From Planctobacterium sp965279005 (GTDB lineage Bacteria; Pseudomonadota; Gammaproteobacteria; Enterobacterales; Alteromonadaceae), in assembly GCA_965279005.1 (NCBI GenBank), contig CBDIHK010000022.1:210524-274523 (forward strand): 64,000 bases of DNA. The letters run 5' to 3'. The notes beneath the pieces were generated by a model that saw nothing but the letters and a program-made list of their open reading frames with translations, had not been told where the DNA came from and did not search any database. Numbering within the stretch: the stretch's first letter is position 1; each line of letters begins with the position of its first letter. This document shows, one piece after another, positions 8,698-17,838 of this stretch. A program made the translations under genes and the position numbers.

Positions 8698-11488
8698 TAA
8701 CCTATTTAAGCCCAAATACCGCCACAAGGATCCCCTTGTCAGGATCCAGGCTATCGATGCCATGAACGCCAGTGAACAGCAAGACAAATCGCTGTTGCAC
8801 GAGCTGGCCTTCAACGACGAAGATAGCCGGGTCAGTGTGGCAGCCCTCAACAAGCTAAACAACTTTGACCTCTGGTGGAAGATGGCGGAAATTGCCAAAG
8901 ACCAGCGCGTAGTCAAACACGCAAAGCAAAAAGTTGAAGCAGCGTTGTTGGGTGAAATTGATATCGGACTTTCAGAGTCGCAAAAAATAAGCTTCCTCAA
9001 AGAATGCAATAATGTGGCACTGCTGGATATGTTGCTGCAAAAAGGTGCGATCGACGAGGCCAATACCCTATTGATGCTGGCCGTATTGAAGCGGATAAAC
9101 CGTCCCCAGACAACGTTGCGCTACCTAAATAAATCTGGAAACAGTGAGCTGCAGCTCGCCTTGTTTGAAGACGTGCGTGAGGAATCAGACCTCAACAAGG
9201 TTATAAAAAAAGCTAACAACCCTGAATTAGTAGAAAAAGCCCAAGCAAGGCTTAATGCGATTGAAGCAGAGAAACAAAAACCAGTAGAGCTAAACAAACA
9301 AGTAAAGCTGATCCTGGCTAAACTGCTTGCCCTACTAGACGAACCAGACTTTGATAAGTTCTCACACCAGCGTGAAGGGTTGGCCGAAGCTTATGATGAG
9401 TTAGCCGAACAATTTAGTATCCTAGGGCAAGAACAGTCCGACACCTACAACGAAAAATTCCAAAATCTGCAACAGCGGTTGGATAAAAAGCAATCTGCTT
9501 TGCAAGAAAAATGGCAAGTGCAACAAGAAGTCGAACGCACCAGCCAGGCGTTGTCAGATGCTAAAAGCACTTGCCGTGCGGTACTGGATAAGGTCGCCGA
9601 AGCGCTGGAAAAAGATGCTTCTAGCATCACCTTGGGGGAGCTTGAAAGCTTTAACCAGGACATTGCTTTAGCTGAGCAAAAACTCAACGCCATGCTGTCA
9701 GAAAAGCTTACCGAACAGGAATTCCGCGGTATCGAAGCCTTGATTAACGACCTGATGCAAAGCCGTTCTAGCCTCGACGCCCTACCAGCCTTGCAACAAG
9801 CCATTTCCCAAGCCAACACCATGCTGGAGCAGTTCAAGGCGTTGCCCCTGCCTGATGACGCGAGCCAAATCGAAGCAGCCTACGAATACTTGGATGAGGT
9901 AAGGGATAGGTGGAAGGCGCTGTCGGGCCAATACCGATCAATTTGGCCAACTGCTTTGCAATCCGCTTGGCAGCAGCAAGTAGCGGAATGGCAGAAAACC
10001 ATTCGCGGCTTAAAAGAACAAGTCCGCGAAGCTGCGTCTGCTGTAAGGGGGCGTTTAAACGCAATCAACCGCGCTGTTGACAATGGCAAGTTCCGGCATG
10101 CAATGCGCAGCTATGAAAAAGTCAAAGTTGATTTCAATAATTTACCGGAACCGGAGCAGGCGCGCCTGACCAGGCAGTTCGAGAAAGTTAAAGGGCAAAT
10201 TGAAAACCTAAAAGATTGGCAGGCCTACATTGCGCAACCGAAAAAACCCGAGTTGCTCAAAGAAATCGAACAGCTTGTATTGCATCCCATTGACCCACAA
10301 CAGCAAGCTGAACGGGTCAAGGAACTGCGCAAGGAATGGAATAGTCTAGGCGATGTCGATACTGAAGCTGACGAGGCTATGAACAAAGCGTTTAACTTGG
10401 CTTGTGAGGAAGCTTTTAAACCCTGCCGTGAATATTATGCTGAGCTAGAAGCACAGCGGGAAGCAAACCTTAAAGAAAAACACTCCCTACTCGATACCCT
10501 TGCTGCGGCAAGCCGGGATGATGCCAAGCAGCTAGCCCTGGATCTTAGGGAGATGCAACAAAAATGGAAAGCTGTTGGTGGTGTTGATTACAAGGTGCTA
10601 GATGCCTTAAACGAAAAATACCAAAGTATTGTCAACCCGATAAAGGATACGGTTAACCAGTATTACCAAGACAATGCTGAAAAGAAACGCGAACTGTTGG
10701 AAAAGGCAAAGCAGCTTCTTGATCTGGAGGATTGGCGCGACGCCACCAACCAAGCAAAAGCACTGCAAGAACGCTGGCGCAAGCTTGAATTTGCCGGCCA
10801 AAAGCTGGAAAACAAATTATGGGCTGAATTTAGGGGGATCAATGACAAGATCTTCGCGAAGCGGGAGCAGGCCATGCAGGAGCAAGCGCAGCAAGACCAA
10901 AGCACAATCGACCAAGTACTATCCACTATCACGCCACATCTAGACACCTTGCGTGATTCGGGGATACGGGCCGAACTAGAAACATTGCGCCAGGATGTGT
11001 TGCAGCCTGCGCTTGATCAACTGCAGCAACTGCCAAAGAAAGCCACTGCAGATACGCTAACGCAGGTACAGGGTTGGAAGCGGCAACTTGATGAAAAGCT
11101 GCTTTATCTGGGCGACTCGCAACGCAGCGAACTCTATGACAACATTTTCAATTGTTTAGCTGCATGGCAAGATTCTGAAGCACCGGGGGCAGCGGCTGAA
11201 TTACCCAATTTTTGGCGCCAGGCATTCCACACGACACTAGAAAGCAGCGCAGGGGTGAATGCCTTTGACCGGCGGGAGCTTACTATCATCATGGAGTTAC
11301 AAGCCAACAAGCCATCACCAGGCAGTGAGCAGCCATTGCGCAAAGAAGTACAGCTCAAATTGATGGCAAGCAAGTTACAAGACGGTATGAGCCTGGATAT
11401 GGATGAGTTGCTCAAAGCCTGGATTGTGAAAGGGCCGCTACAAGGGCAAGATGAAGCACTGTTGCAGCGGTTAAGGGCACTGTTTTAA
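8687..11488 (+). CDS. large DUF349 domain protein
   Basis: This 933-residue, strongly acidic/basic coiled-coil protein has no signal peptide or membrane helix. The N-terminus (1-90) resembles HEAT-like repeats (VRIQAIDAMNAS, VSVAALNKL). The rest consists of alpha-helical segments of the DUF349 type, recognised by repeated W...(I/V)GxVD-like patterns such as ERVKELRKEWNSLGDVDTEAD, LREMQQKWKAVGGVDY and QALQERWRKLEFAGQ. Related proteins in gammaproteobacteria are conserved but uncharacterised. It ends the three-gene operon, with a terminator at 11520. Confidence 0.88.
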   Translation: MIFSNLFKPKYRHKDPLVRIQAIDAMNASEQQDKSLLHELAFNDEDSRVSVAALNKLNNFDLWWKMAEIAKDQRVVKHAKQKVEAALLGEIDIGLSESQKISFLKECNNVALLDMLLQKGAIDEANTLLMLAVLKRINRPQTTLRYLNKSGNSELQLALFEDVREESDLNKVIKKANNPELVEKAQARLNAIEAEKQKPVELNKQVKLILAKLLALLDEPDFDKFSHQREGLAEAYDELAEQFSILGQEQSDTYNEKFQNLQQRLDKKQSALQEKWQVQQEVERTSQALSDAKSTCRAVLDKVAEALEKDASSITLGELESFNQDIALAEQKLNAMLSEKLTEQEFRGIEALINDLMQSRSSLDALPALQQAISQANTMLEQFKALPLPDDASQIEAAYEYLDEVRDRWKALSGQYRSIWPTALQSAWQQQVAEWQKTIRGLKEQVREAASAVRGRLNAINRAVDNGKFRHAMRSYEKVKVDFNNLPEPEQARLTRQFEKVKGQIENLKDWQAYIAQPKKPELLKEIEQLVLHPIDPQQQAERVKELRKEWNSLGDVDTEADEAMNKAFNLACEEAFKPCREYYAELEAQREANLKEKHSLLDTLAAASRDDAKQLALDLREMQQKWKAVGGVDYKVLDALNEKYQSIVNPIKDTVNQYYQDNAEKKRELLEKAKQLLDLEDWRDATNQAKALQERWRKLEFAGQKLENKLWAEFRGINDKIFAKREQAMQEQAQQDQSTIDQVLSTITPHLDTLRDSGIRAELETLRQDVLQPALDQLQQLPKKATADTLTQVQGWKRQLDEKLLYLGDSQRSELYDNIFNCLAAWQDSEAPGAAAELPNFWRQAFHTTLESSAGVNAFDRRELTIIMELQANKPSPGSEQPLRKEVQLKLMASKLQDGMSLDMDELLKAWIVKGPLQGQDEALLQRLRALF

Positions 11489-11519
11489 GAGAACCCTATA
11501 TGCCAATATAAAGACCTAT

Positions 11520-11550
11520 ACCAGCCCCTGTTTATGGGGCTGGTTTGTTT
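11520..11550. terminator. Rho-independent terminator between convergent genes
   Basis: A 9-bp perfect stem ACCAGCCCC / GGGGCTGGT with a 7-nt loop is followed by TTGTTT. It sits between the DUF349 gene and convergent ansA, and fits termination of the plus-strand operon best. Confidence 0.88.
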
Positions 11551-11553
11551 CTA

Positions 11554-12576
11554 TTAAAACTCACGGGCAATTGGGCGCTTCCAGGCTTCCACTAAATCGG
11601 GAAAACAAGTAGGGTTGGACAGCACCAACTGCAATTTAGTGACAATGGCTTCCTTGCTCATGGAATAACTTTGCAGCGCCCCGTGTTGTTGCAAGACAAA
11701 GCCACCTTCGTAGGATTCCATCGCCATATCACCTTTGGCGCATTGGGAACAACAGATAACTAGGATCCCTGCATCGATCAAGGCTTTTACCCGGTCTTGG
11801 AAGGCGGGTACGGTGGGCACATTGCCAATTCCGTAGGCCATGATCACCAACACTTTGGGTTGCAGCTCCAGGTAGCGTTCAATAGCCGCGTAGTCCATAC
11901 CCGGGTAGATAAACAAAAATTCAATACACTGGGCGTCTAGTTTGCGCAACTTGAAGGGGAAGGTAACGTCCAATGGCTTGTAATTGGGATTCATTTTTAT
12001 TTGCACACCAACATCCACAATGGATTCAGCATTTAAGGATTTAAAGGCATCAAAACCGTCGGTGCTGTATTTGGTCACCCGGTTGCCACGCATCAGCTTG
12101 TCATTGAAAAACAAACAAACCTCATTGATGTGGAAGTGGGAAATGATATACAGCGCATTAAAAATGTTATTTTTGCCATCTGAGCGGAACTGGGCAAAAG
12201 GCAGCTGTGAGCCAGTCACTATGACGGGCTTGTCCAGGTTTATTAACATAAAGGATAGTGCGGCAGAGGTGTAGGCCATGGTATCGGTACCGTGCAATAC
12301 CACAAAACCATCGTATTGCTCCCGGTATTGGTCGATATCCTGCGCTAGCTTATTAATTTTTTCGATATCCATATCGGCAGAGTCAATCAGAGGGTTATAC
12401 TCCACCACATCCACATCTGGCATACCTTCGTTAGATAGCTCGTACTTTAAAATCTCATTGAGCTTGTCAGTTAAATAGCCTTTTTCCGGCACTAGGCCTT
12501 TTGCCGAAGGCCTCATACCTATGGTACCACCAGTGTAAATCACCAGGATTCGTTTTTTCTTATTATTCATTTGCAT
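11554..12576 (-). CDS. ansA: type I (cytoplasmic) L-asparaginase
   Basis: This 340-residue enzyme hydrolyses L-asparagine to aspartate and ammonia. Both catalytic threonine motifs are present: T15 in IYTGGTIGM and T97 in LHGTDTMAYTSAAL. There is no signal peptide, consistent with the cytosolic AnsA rather than the periplasmic AnsB form. VTGSQLPF and GIGNVP motifs also match. A second in-frame ATG two codons in (12570) could be the start; neither has a strong ribosome site. The gene is monocistronic and convergent with the DUF349 operon. Confidence 0.93.
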   Translation of the reverse strand: MQMNNKKKRILVIYTGGTIGMRPSAKGLVPEKGYLTDKLNEILKYELSNEGMPDVDVVEYNPLIDSADMDIEKINKLAQDIDQYREQYDGFVVLHGTDTMAYTSAALSFMLINLDKPVIVTGSQLPFAQFRSDGKNNIFNALYIISHFHINEVCLFFNDKLMRGNRVTKYSTDGFDAFKSLNAESIVDVGVQIKMNPNYKPLDVTFPFKLRKLDAQCIEFLFIYPGMDYAAIERYLELQPKVLVIMAYGIGNVPTVPAFQDRVKALIDAGILVICCSQCAKGDMAMESYEGGFVLQQHGALQSYSMSKEAIVTKLQLVLSNPTCFPDLVEAWKRPIAREF

Positions 12577-12698
12577 AGCAGGGTAGGGGTCTGGTTAAGC
12601 TGTCGCAGATGGTAATGCATATTGCGAGTCGGCACTAGAGGCTTTTGGTGTCTAGTGCTTCTTGGCAGGGCAAGTGTTTTTTACATATGGCTGCCGAA

Positions 12699-13016
12699 TT
12701 AACTTGGTGTTTTGGGTTGGCTAAAACTGACTGCCTTTATTACGGCTTTGGGTGCGCAACCATCAACGGCAAATGAAACTTTTTTGTCGGCCATGTATGT
12801 GGCGAGTATTTGGCTATACATCCTGCTTTACCACTCAGTTTTCGCCGCAGGGTTAATCATATAGCCTTGGTGATCGTTGCAGTTTTGTGAATTGACGAAA
12901 GGCGATACCCTTACATTAATATAGGTTGAGTCCCATACATAAATGTCGGTAATGTTAACCTGCCCGGTCCAGGTTGTAGACAGTGTATTTGCTGATAGTA
13001 GCAGGCCGACCGCCAT
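12699..13016 (-). pseudogene. broken gene for a small secreted protein (in-frame stop)
   Basis: The minus-strand frame reads a hydrophobic signal-like start (MAVGLLLSANTLS), then TWTGQVNITDIYVW...NCNDHQGYMINPAAKTEW, a TAA at 12828-12830, and continues in frame with SRMYSQILATYMADKKVSFAVDGC to a second stop at 12699. Together these resemble small secreted proteins of about 100 residues with one disulfide pair. A single C-to-T change (CAA to TAA) would explain the internal stop. A GGAGCGGAG site lies too far from ATG 13016 but fits an ACG five codons upstream, so the start may also be lost (ATG to ACG). The surrounding stretch 12577-13279 holds nothing else I can support. Confidence 0.6.
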
Positions 13017-13279
13017 TATAACTATTTTCGTCTCCGCTCCTATTGTCCACTTTGGAAACTAGGTTTGTATTGGATCACTAGTGTAGCAGTGAAGTACGTA
13101 TCCATGTAAATTGAGTTGCCAAAGTATGCCCAATAGAAGGATTAATTGATTCGTTAGTGGTTGTTGCGTCGGCAAATTGGCTAGAGCCACAATACGGTGG
13201 CTGCTTCTGGGAAACATCGGGCCAACACGCTATAGATTTTTATATAGGTTTAACCGGAAAATGTGAACCCGCGGCTACT

Positions 13280-14602
13280 TTATCCTGTCCGTGGAAAGAA
13301 AAGGCTGACTTTTGCCCCGCCCAAGTCTGAATCATTGATATTAAGTTGTCCCTGGTAAGCGGCCACAAGGTCTGAAACTACCGCCATGCCGATGCCTTGC
13401 CCCGATTCGTAGCTGTCCAAGCGTTTGCCCCGCTCCAGCAGCGTTTTGCGTTTGTCTTTAGGGATACCAATACCATCGTCTTCTACACTAATGGTTAAGC
13501 CTTGCCCGTTTGTATTTGCGCTGACAAGCACGCTTGTTCTGGCAGCCTTACAAGCGTTGTCCATCAGGTTACCAAGTAGTTCCATTAGGTCAGTGGCATC
13601 GCCATAAAATGCCGTATCTCGGTCAATTTCAAATTCAATCAACAAGTTTTTGTCGGCGTAGACTTTTTCTAATGCAGTTGTGAGTTTTTCAATTATAGGC
13701 AGGATGGCTTCTTTTTGGTTCCAGCCACTGCCCGAACCGGCAACGGCGCGTTTCAACTGGCGCTGGATAATATTGTTGATTTGGTTTACTGGCTCCCTGC
13801 CTTCTTGGGGTAGGTCTTGCATGCCTGATAATACCGCAAGCGGCGTTTTCAAGCTGTGGGCGAGATCACCCAAGCTATTCTTATAGCGTTCACGCTGGTT
13901 TTCTTCTGTTGATAATAAATGGTTGAGGTTAGTCTTGAGGGTTTCCAGCTCTGTCGGATAGTTTTGCTCGATACGTTTGTTACTGCCTTCTTCGATTTTG
14001 CGAATTTCGGCGACTAACAGGTTGATTGGGCTTAGGGCGGTGTTGAGGCTGAATAATAAAAGTAACACCAAAAGCCCGGCAATGATCCCCAGCCAGCCCA
14101 AAAGGGTATTCTCAAATGCGGCGACTTCCTCATCAAACCGCTCTGTGTTTTGGAATACGTGGAACGCAACCGGGGTAAAGCCGATGTCGGTTTCAAACTC
14201 TGCGGTATAGCTAAACCGGAAATACTCATTCCCTGGGCTACCAACAATAATGAATTGCGACTGCCCCGGCACTGGGAAATGGTTGATTTCAGGCCACTGC
14301 CAGTTTATGGCGGACATGGATCGCCAGACCACTAAGTCGAGGTTTTGGATCACGCCATACAGCCCTGATTCAGGCAAATTGAACTCGCCTATGGTCATCA
14401 TCTCGGGCATTATGTATTCCTGATCCACCACGTCAAATTCAGAAATGAGGGTCAACGCTTGCAGTTCCATGCGCTCTTGCTGCGAGCCCATTAAACTAGC
14501 AACAAATGCCTGTTTTAAGGCGTATGACATCAGGGGAATAAAAAACAACAGCGCTAAAAGCGCTGCTGTAAATATGCGAGCCTTTAAAGAAGCGCGTTTC
14601 AC
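13280..14602 (-). CDS. PhoQ-like sensor histidine kinase
   Basis: This 440-residue inner-membrane kinase has two membrane segments (about 8-28 and 167-186) flanking a periplasmic sensor of about 140 residues, then a HAMP-like linker, a dimerisation domain with H249 in GDLAHSLKTPLAVL, and an ATPase domain (NLMDNACKA, EDDGIGI, GQGIGMAVV). The H-box is that of PhoQ rather than of EnvZ-type kinases. It overlaps the regulator gene by 4 bp (ATGA), so the pair is translationally coupled. Whether it senses Mg2+, peptides or something else cannot be told; the periplasmic domain is not rich in acidic clusters. Confidence 0.9.
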   Translation of the reverse strand: MKRASLKARIFTAALLALLFFIPLMSYALKQAFVASLMGSQQERMELQALTLISEFDVVDQEYIMPEMMTIGEFNLPESGLYGVIQNLDLVVWRSMSAINWQWPEINHFPVPGQSQFIIVGSPGNEYFRFSYTAEFETDIGFTPVAFHVFQNTERFDEEVAAFENTLLGWLGIIAGLLVLLLLFSLNTALSPINLLVAEIRKIEEGSNKRIEQNYPTELETLKTNLNHLLSTEENQRERYKNSLGDLAHSLKTPLAVLSGMQDLPQEGREPVNQINNIIQRQLKRAVAGSGSGWNQKEAILPIIEKLTTALEKVYADKNLLIEFEIDRDTAFYGDATDLMELLGNLMDNACKAARTSVLVSANTNGQGLTISVEDDGIGIPKDKRKTLLERGKRLDSYESGQGIGMAVVSDLVAAYQGQLNINDSDLGGAKVSLFFPRTG

Positions 14603-15273
14603 AGTTGGCGGTTCATCCTGTAACCGCGGCCGCGCAGTGTTTCAATTGGTTTGTAGCTGTTGTCTGGGTCCAGTTTTTTGCGCAAACGGCCTACAAATAC
14701 TTCAATTACGTTACTGTCCAGGTCGAAGTCTTGGTCGTAGATATGCTCGGTCAATTCTGTTTTGGAGACAATCTTCTTGGGGTTCATCATCAGGTATTCG
14801 ATGACTTTATATTCGTAGGCGGTGAGGTCAAGTACCTCTTCATTCACTAAAATTTCTTGGGTGACGGTATCGAGGGTAATCGGCCCTATGTTAACTTTAG
14901 GGCTGGATTGGCCAGAAGCCCTGCGGATCAAGGCATTAATACGCGCCAGCAGCTCTTCTTCTTGGAACGGTTTGGTTAGGTAGTCATCTGCGCCAGCATC
15001 CAAGCCCTCCACTTTTTCTTGCCAGCGATCCCGCGCGGTTAGCAACAAGATAGGGCAGGTGAGTTTGTTTTTGCGCACTTTGCGGATGAGTTCAAACCCA
15101 TCTAGTTTTGGCAAGCCAACGTCCACGATAGCGGCGTCATAGGGGTATTCTTGGAATAGGAACAACGCCTTTTCGCCATCATCGGCTAGATCCACGCTGT
15201 AACCATGGCGCTGCATCAACTGATCTAATTGGGTTAGCAATCGGCTATCATCTTCAACTATCAAAATCCTCAT
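14599..15273 (-). CDS. PhoP-like OmpR-family response regulator
   Basis: This 224-residue regulator has a receiver domain (D51 in AAIVDVGLPKLDGF, acidic pair E7/D8/D9, lysine in DYLTKPF) and a C-terminal winged helix (VEVFVGRLRKKLD, ETLRGRGYRM). It is the partner of the downstream PhoQ-like kinase and is preceded, with a 4-bp overlap, by the PepSY-like protein gene. The three genes form one operon. Confidence 0.93.
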   Translation of the reverse strand: MRILIVEDDSRLLTQLDQLMQRHGYSVDLADDGEKALFLFQEYPYDAAIVDVGLPKLDGFELIRKVRKNKLTCPILLLTARDRWQEKVEGLDAGADDYLTKPFQEEELLARINALIRRASGQSSPKVNIGPITLDTVTQEILVNEEVLDLTAYEYKVIEYLMMNPKKIVSKTELTEHIYDQDFDLDSNVIEVFVGRLRKKLDPDNSYKPIETLRGRGYRMNRQL

Positions 15274-15518
15274 AACATCCCATCCTTTTGTTTATTCGTT
15301 TTGCGCTTAATCTCTATCGAGATCACACGCCCAGAAGCCTGTAAAAGTTTGACTTTGTATTTGGTTTTATACTCTTCTACTTTTAGCACCCTTCCGGATA
15401 CCTGGGCTTGGGCTTGCCTTACTGCTTCGGCTTTGCTGCTGGCATAACCTATATCTGCCAGCGCAACCTGCCCCAAGCCTAAACCCATTAAAATGGCAAA
15501 AACCTTAATCAAACGCAT
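15270..15518 (-). CDS. small exported PepSY-like protein
   Basis: An 82-residue protein with a signal peptide (cleavage probably after VALA near residue 21) and one PepSY-like beta/alpha unit: SSKAEAVRQAQAQVSGRVLKVEEYKTKYKVKLL. PepSY domains often inhibit proteases or sit beside PhoPQ-type systems in this group. The stop overlaps the start of the response-regulator gene, so it is the first gene of the operon and could modulate the sensor from the periplasm; that role is inference. Confidence 0.82.
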   Translation of the reverse strand: MRLIKVFAILMGLGLGQVALADIGYASSKAEAVRQAQAQVSGRVLKVEEYKTKYKVKLLQASGRVISIEIKRKTNKQKDGML

Positions 15519-15569
15519 CTAAATCTTCCGCTATCCCCAAAGATAAACAGGCTCTAGTTTAACCTGAAC

Positions 15570-16178
15570 TTAATAATTGTGCACCGCAGGAGTCACATTC
15601 ACTTTTAACTTTATTCTTTTGCCTGGGTGGTGCTTGGTGAATGTGTGGAAACGTTCACCTTTATAGCGATAAGTCACATTGTAACCACGCAGTTTTTTAA
15701 CAGTCGTGCCATGCTCATAGCTGACAGTGCATCGTTCGCCGTGTTCGTGGTGACTGTAGTGGCCGTAACCGTGCCGGTCATAACCATGCCGGTTATGGCT
15801 GCCTTGGTTATAGCGGTAGCCTGGGCTGTTGTGTCGTTCACCAATATCATGACCTATGGATCCACCCAGAATTGCCCCAGCCGCAAGCCCGATGCGCTTA
15901 TTGGTTTTGTTATTGCCAATTGCGTGGCCAATAGCACCACCTACGATGGCACCAACAATGGTAGGTGTGGTGCTGTCATGGTGGCTGCTGTGGTAACCGC
16001 GGTATCTCTTGCGTTTATTTGGGTAGCAGTGGTGCACCGGGTGGCTGTGTTCAACATAATGGTAAACTGGCTCGGTTTTGACAACCCGTGCGTAATCGTA
16101 AAAGTAGTTGTGGCCGGCAACAGCTGGCAAGGTAAACAGCAACGAAAGCAATGACAATTTTGTTAGCGAAATCTTCAT
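15570..16178 (-). CDS. His-rich exported protein with glycine-zipper domain
   Basis: This 202-residue protein has a signal peptide (MKISLTKLSLLSLLFTLPAVAG), a His/Tyr-rich segment (VYHYVEHSHPVHHCYP), then a glycine-zipper pair of membrane-inserting helices (IVGAIVGGAIGHAIGN and GLAAGAILGGSIGHDIG) typical of the 17-kDa surface antigen/SlyB-like group, and a second His-rich tail. It lacks the usual lipobox. The many histidines (HHEHGE, HNRHGYDRHGYGHYSHH) suggest metal binding, but this is inference. It lies upstream of the PhoPQ-like operon on the same strand. Confidence 0.8.
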   Translation of the reverse strand: MKISLTKLSLLSLLFTLPAVAGHNYFYDYARVVKTEPVYHYVEHSHPVHHCYPNKRKRYRGYHSSHHDSTTPTIVGAIVGGAIGHAIGNNKTNKRIGLAAGAILGGSIGHDIGERHNSPGYRYNQGSHNRHGYDRHGYGHYSHHEHGERCTVSYEHGTTVKKLRGYNVTYRYKGERFHTFTKHHPGKRIKLKVNVTPAVHNY

Positions 16179-16376
16179 GGCAGTTCTCCTTAAGATTCCC
16201 TAGTAGGTTAGAGTTTGGTCACTGAATCACGACTGAATTTTAGCTTTACCAGAATACCGATTCCATTAAGTATTTGCTCACCCAGTGGGAATTGAAAAGG
16301 GTTTATTCGCTACATCCTTGTTACAGTTTAACTGTTCCTGAATTTCTTTCATTTCATCGGATAAAAAAGGAACATG

Positions 16377-16517
16377 CTTCTGCTACTCACGAATATACAT
16401 CCATGGGCAGTTCGATGCCTTGAGGTATGCTTTCGGAGTAGCAGAAGTCGCTTGACCTACAACGCATACTCAGGGGATTTCGTAGCCGCGAATTCTGTAA
16501 TATCTGCGCAGGTCAAG
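16377..16517 (+). ncRNA. predicted IS110 bridge RNA (two-loop region)
   Basis: Two consecutive long stem-loops lie between the left IS end and the transposase. The first has a perfect 12-bp stem CTTCTGCTACTC / GAGTAGCAGAAG (16377-16388, 16436-16447). The second has an 8-bp stem CTTGACCT / AGGTCAAG (16451-16458, 16510-16517). Each encloses a loop of about 50 nt, the layout of target-binding and donor-binding loops. Candidate guides are TACATCC (16396), TGAGGTATGC (16421), ACTCAGGG (16468) and CTGTAATA (16495). They match, respectively, the left flank, right flank, right end and left end of the element. The full RNA probably starts further upstream. Confidence 0.72.
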
Positions 16518-16560
16518 TTTCACATTCCTTATCTCTGTTTATACACCCCGGAGGTGTCAC

Positions 16561-17838
16561 ATGAAAGAGCTAAAACCTGAACAGGAGAATGATTTTGCTG
16601 CACTAATAGGAATTGACTGGGCAGATAAAAAGCATGATGTGTGCGAGTTTAATTGCGGTTCCGGTGAACAAAAGCATGGTGTGATTGCTCATACGCCTGA
16701 ATCTATCGAAAAATGGGCAATGGCGTTGGCACAACGTTATCCGGACAGAAAGGTGGCGGTTGGTTGTGAACTGACAAGAGGCCCTTTGATTAACGCACTT
16801 CAGCGTTTTGAGCACATTGTTATCTATCCCATTAACTCCCTGCAGGTAGTGCATTATCGTAAGATGTTTGCTGCCAGCGGATGTAAAAGTGATCCGGTTG
16901 ATGCAGCACTACAGATGGAGATTTTGAAGATATTTCGTTGTAAACTGACGCCGCTAAAACCTCTGTCTTCGCTGATAAAACAACTCGGTGAACTGGTAGG
17001 GTTTCGACGTAAGATGGTCCAGGAGCGTGTCGACATCACCAACCGTCTGACCGATGTATTAAAGCAATATTATCCGCAACCACTTAACTGGTTTGAAAAA
17101 AAAGACAGTCTTTTGTTTTGCGATTTTTTACTAAAGTGGCCTGATTTACAGGCACTTAAACGTGCACGCCCCCCGACTATAACGAGCTTCCTGCACAAAC
17201 ACCACGCCCGTTATCCAGATATTAATAATCGCAGGATAAAGGAAATCAGCCTGGCCCTGCCTTTGACAACAGACCAGGCCATCATTGCCCCAAACCGCCT
17301 TAAAATGCAGGTGATAGTGTCTCAACTAAAAACCATGCTCGATGTTGTTGAGAAACTTGATAAGCAAATCAAACTGCTTTATGGGCAACATACCGATAGC
17401 TTTATTTACAATAGCTTACCCGGAGCTGGGCCTTGTATGGCACCGCGCCTGTTGGTGGCTATGGGAGATGACAGGGGGCGTTATCAAAGCGCTGCTGATA
17501 TTCAAAAATACAGTGGCATCGCCCCCGTTATTGAAGCGAGCGGTAACCAGTCGTGGACTCATTGGCGTTATTACTGTTCTAGATTCTTGAGGCAGAGCTT
17601 TGTTGAATGGGCAGGTTTGACAGTCAAGTATTCATACTGGTCTAAAGCGTACTATGTACAGCAAATCAGCCATGGGAAAGGACACAATGCAGCCATTCGC
17701 AGTCTGGCATTTAAATGGATTAGGATCCTTTATAAAATGTGGAAAGACAGCAAACCATATGACGAAAGTAAGTACCTTAATGCACTTAAAAGGCAGGGGT
17801 CACCGCTATTAAAATATGCAGCGGGATCCCCTGCATAA
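16561..17838 (+). CDS. IS110-family transposase (DEDD recombinase)
   Basis: This 425-residue transposase has an N-terminal RuvC-like DEDD domain (D in LIGIDWADKKHDV, E in VGCELTRG, and the SDPVDAALQ pair) and a C-terminal Tnp_IS110 domain (SLPGAGPCMAPRLL; KYSGIAPVIEASGNQ with the conserved serine of the family; WTHWRYYCSRFLRQSF). Such proteins catalyse excision and integration guided by a bridge RNA. A GGAGG site at 16550 supports ATG 16561. The frame is intact, so the element may be active. Confidence 0.95.
   Translation: MKELKPEQENDFAALIGIDWADKKHDVCEFNCGSGEQKHGVIAHTPESIEKWAMALAQRYPDRKVAVGCELTRGPLINALQRFEHIVIYPINSLQVVHYRKMFAASGCKSDPVDAALQMEILKIFRCKLTPLKPLSSLIKQLGELVGFRRKMVQERVDITNRLTDVLKQYYPQPLNWFEKKDSLLFCDFLLKWPDLQALKRARPPTITSFLHKHHARYPDINNRRIKEISLALPLTTDQAIIAPNRLKMQVIVSQLKTMLDVVEKLDKQIKLLYGQHTDSFIYNSLPGAGPCMAPRLLVAMGDDRGRYQSAADIQKYSGIAPVIEASGNQSWTHWRYYCSRFLRQSFVEWAGLTVKYSYWSKAYYVQQISHGKGHNAAIRSLAFKWIRILYKMWKDSKPYDESKYLNALKRQGSPLLKYAAGSPA

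Noticed and set aside
13120..13330. Plus-strand frame with protein-like sequence (NWLEPQYGGCFWETSG) overlapping the kinase gene end
   Set aside because: No start or ribosome site, and part of it is antisense to the PhoQ-like gene; probably chance.
15627..16154. Long plus-strand frame opposite the His-rich glycine-zipper gene
   Set aside because: It is a shadow of the repetitive His/Gly codons of the minus-strand gene, which has a signal peptide and recognised domain.
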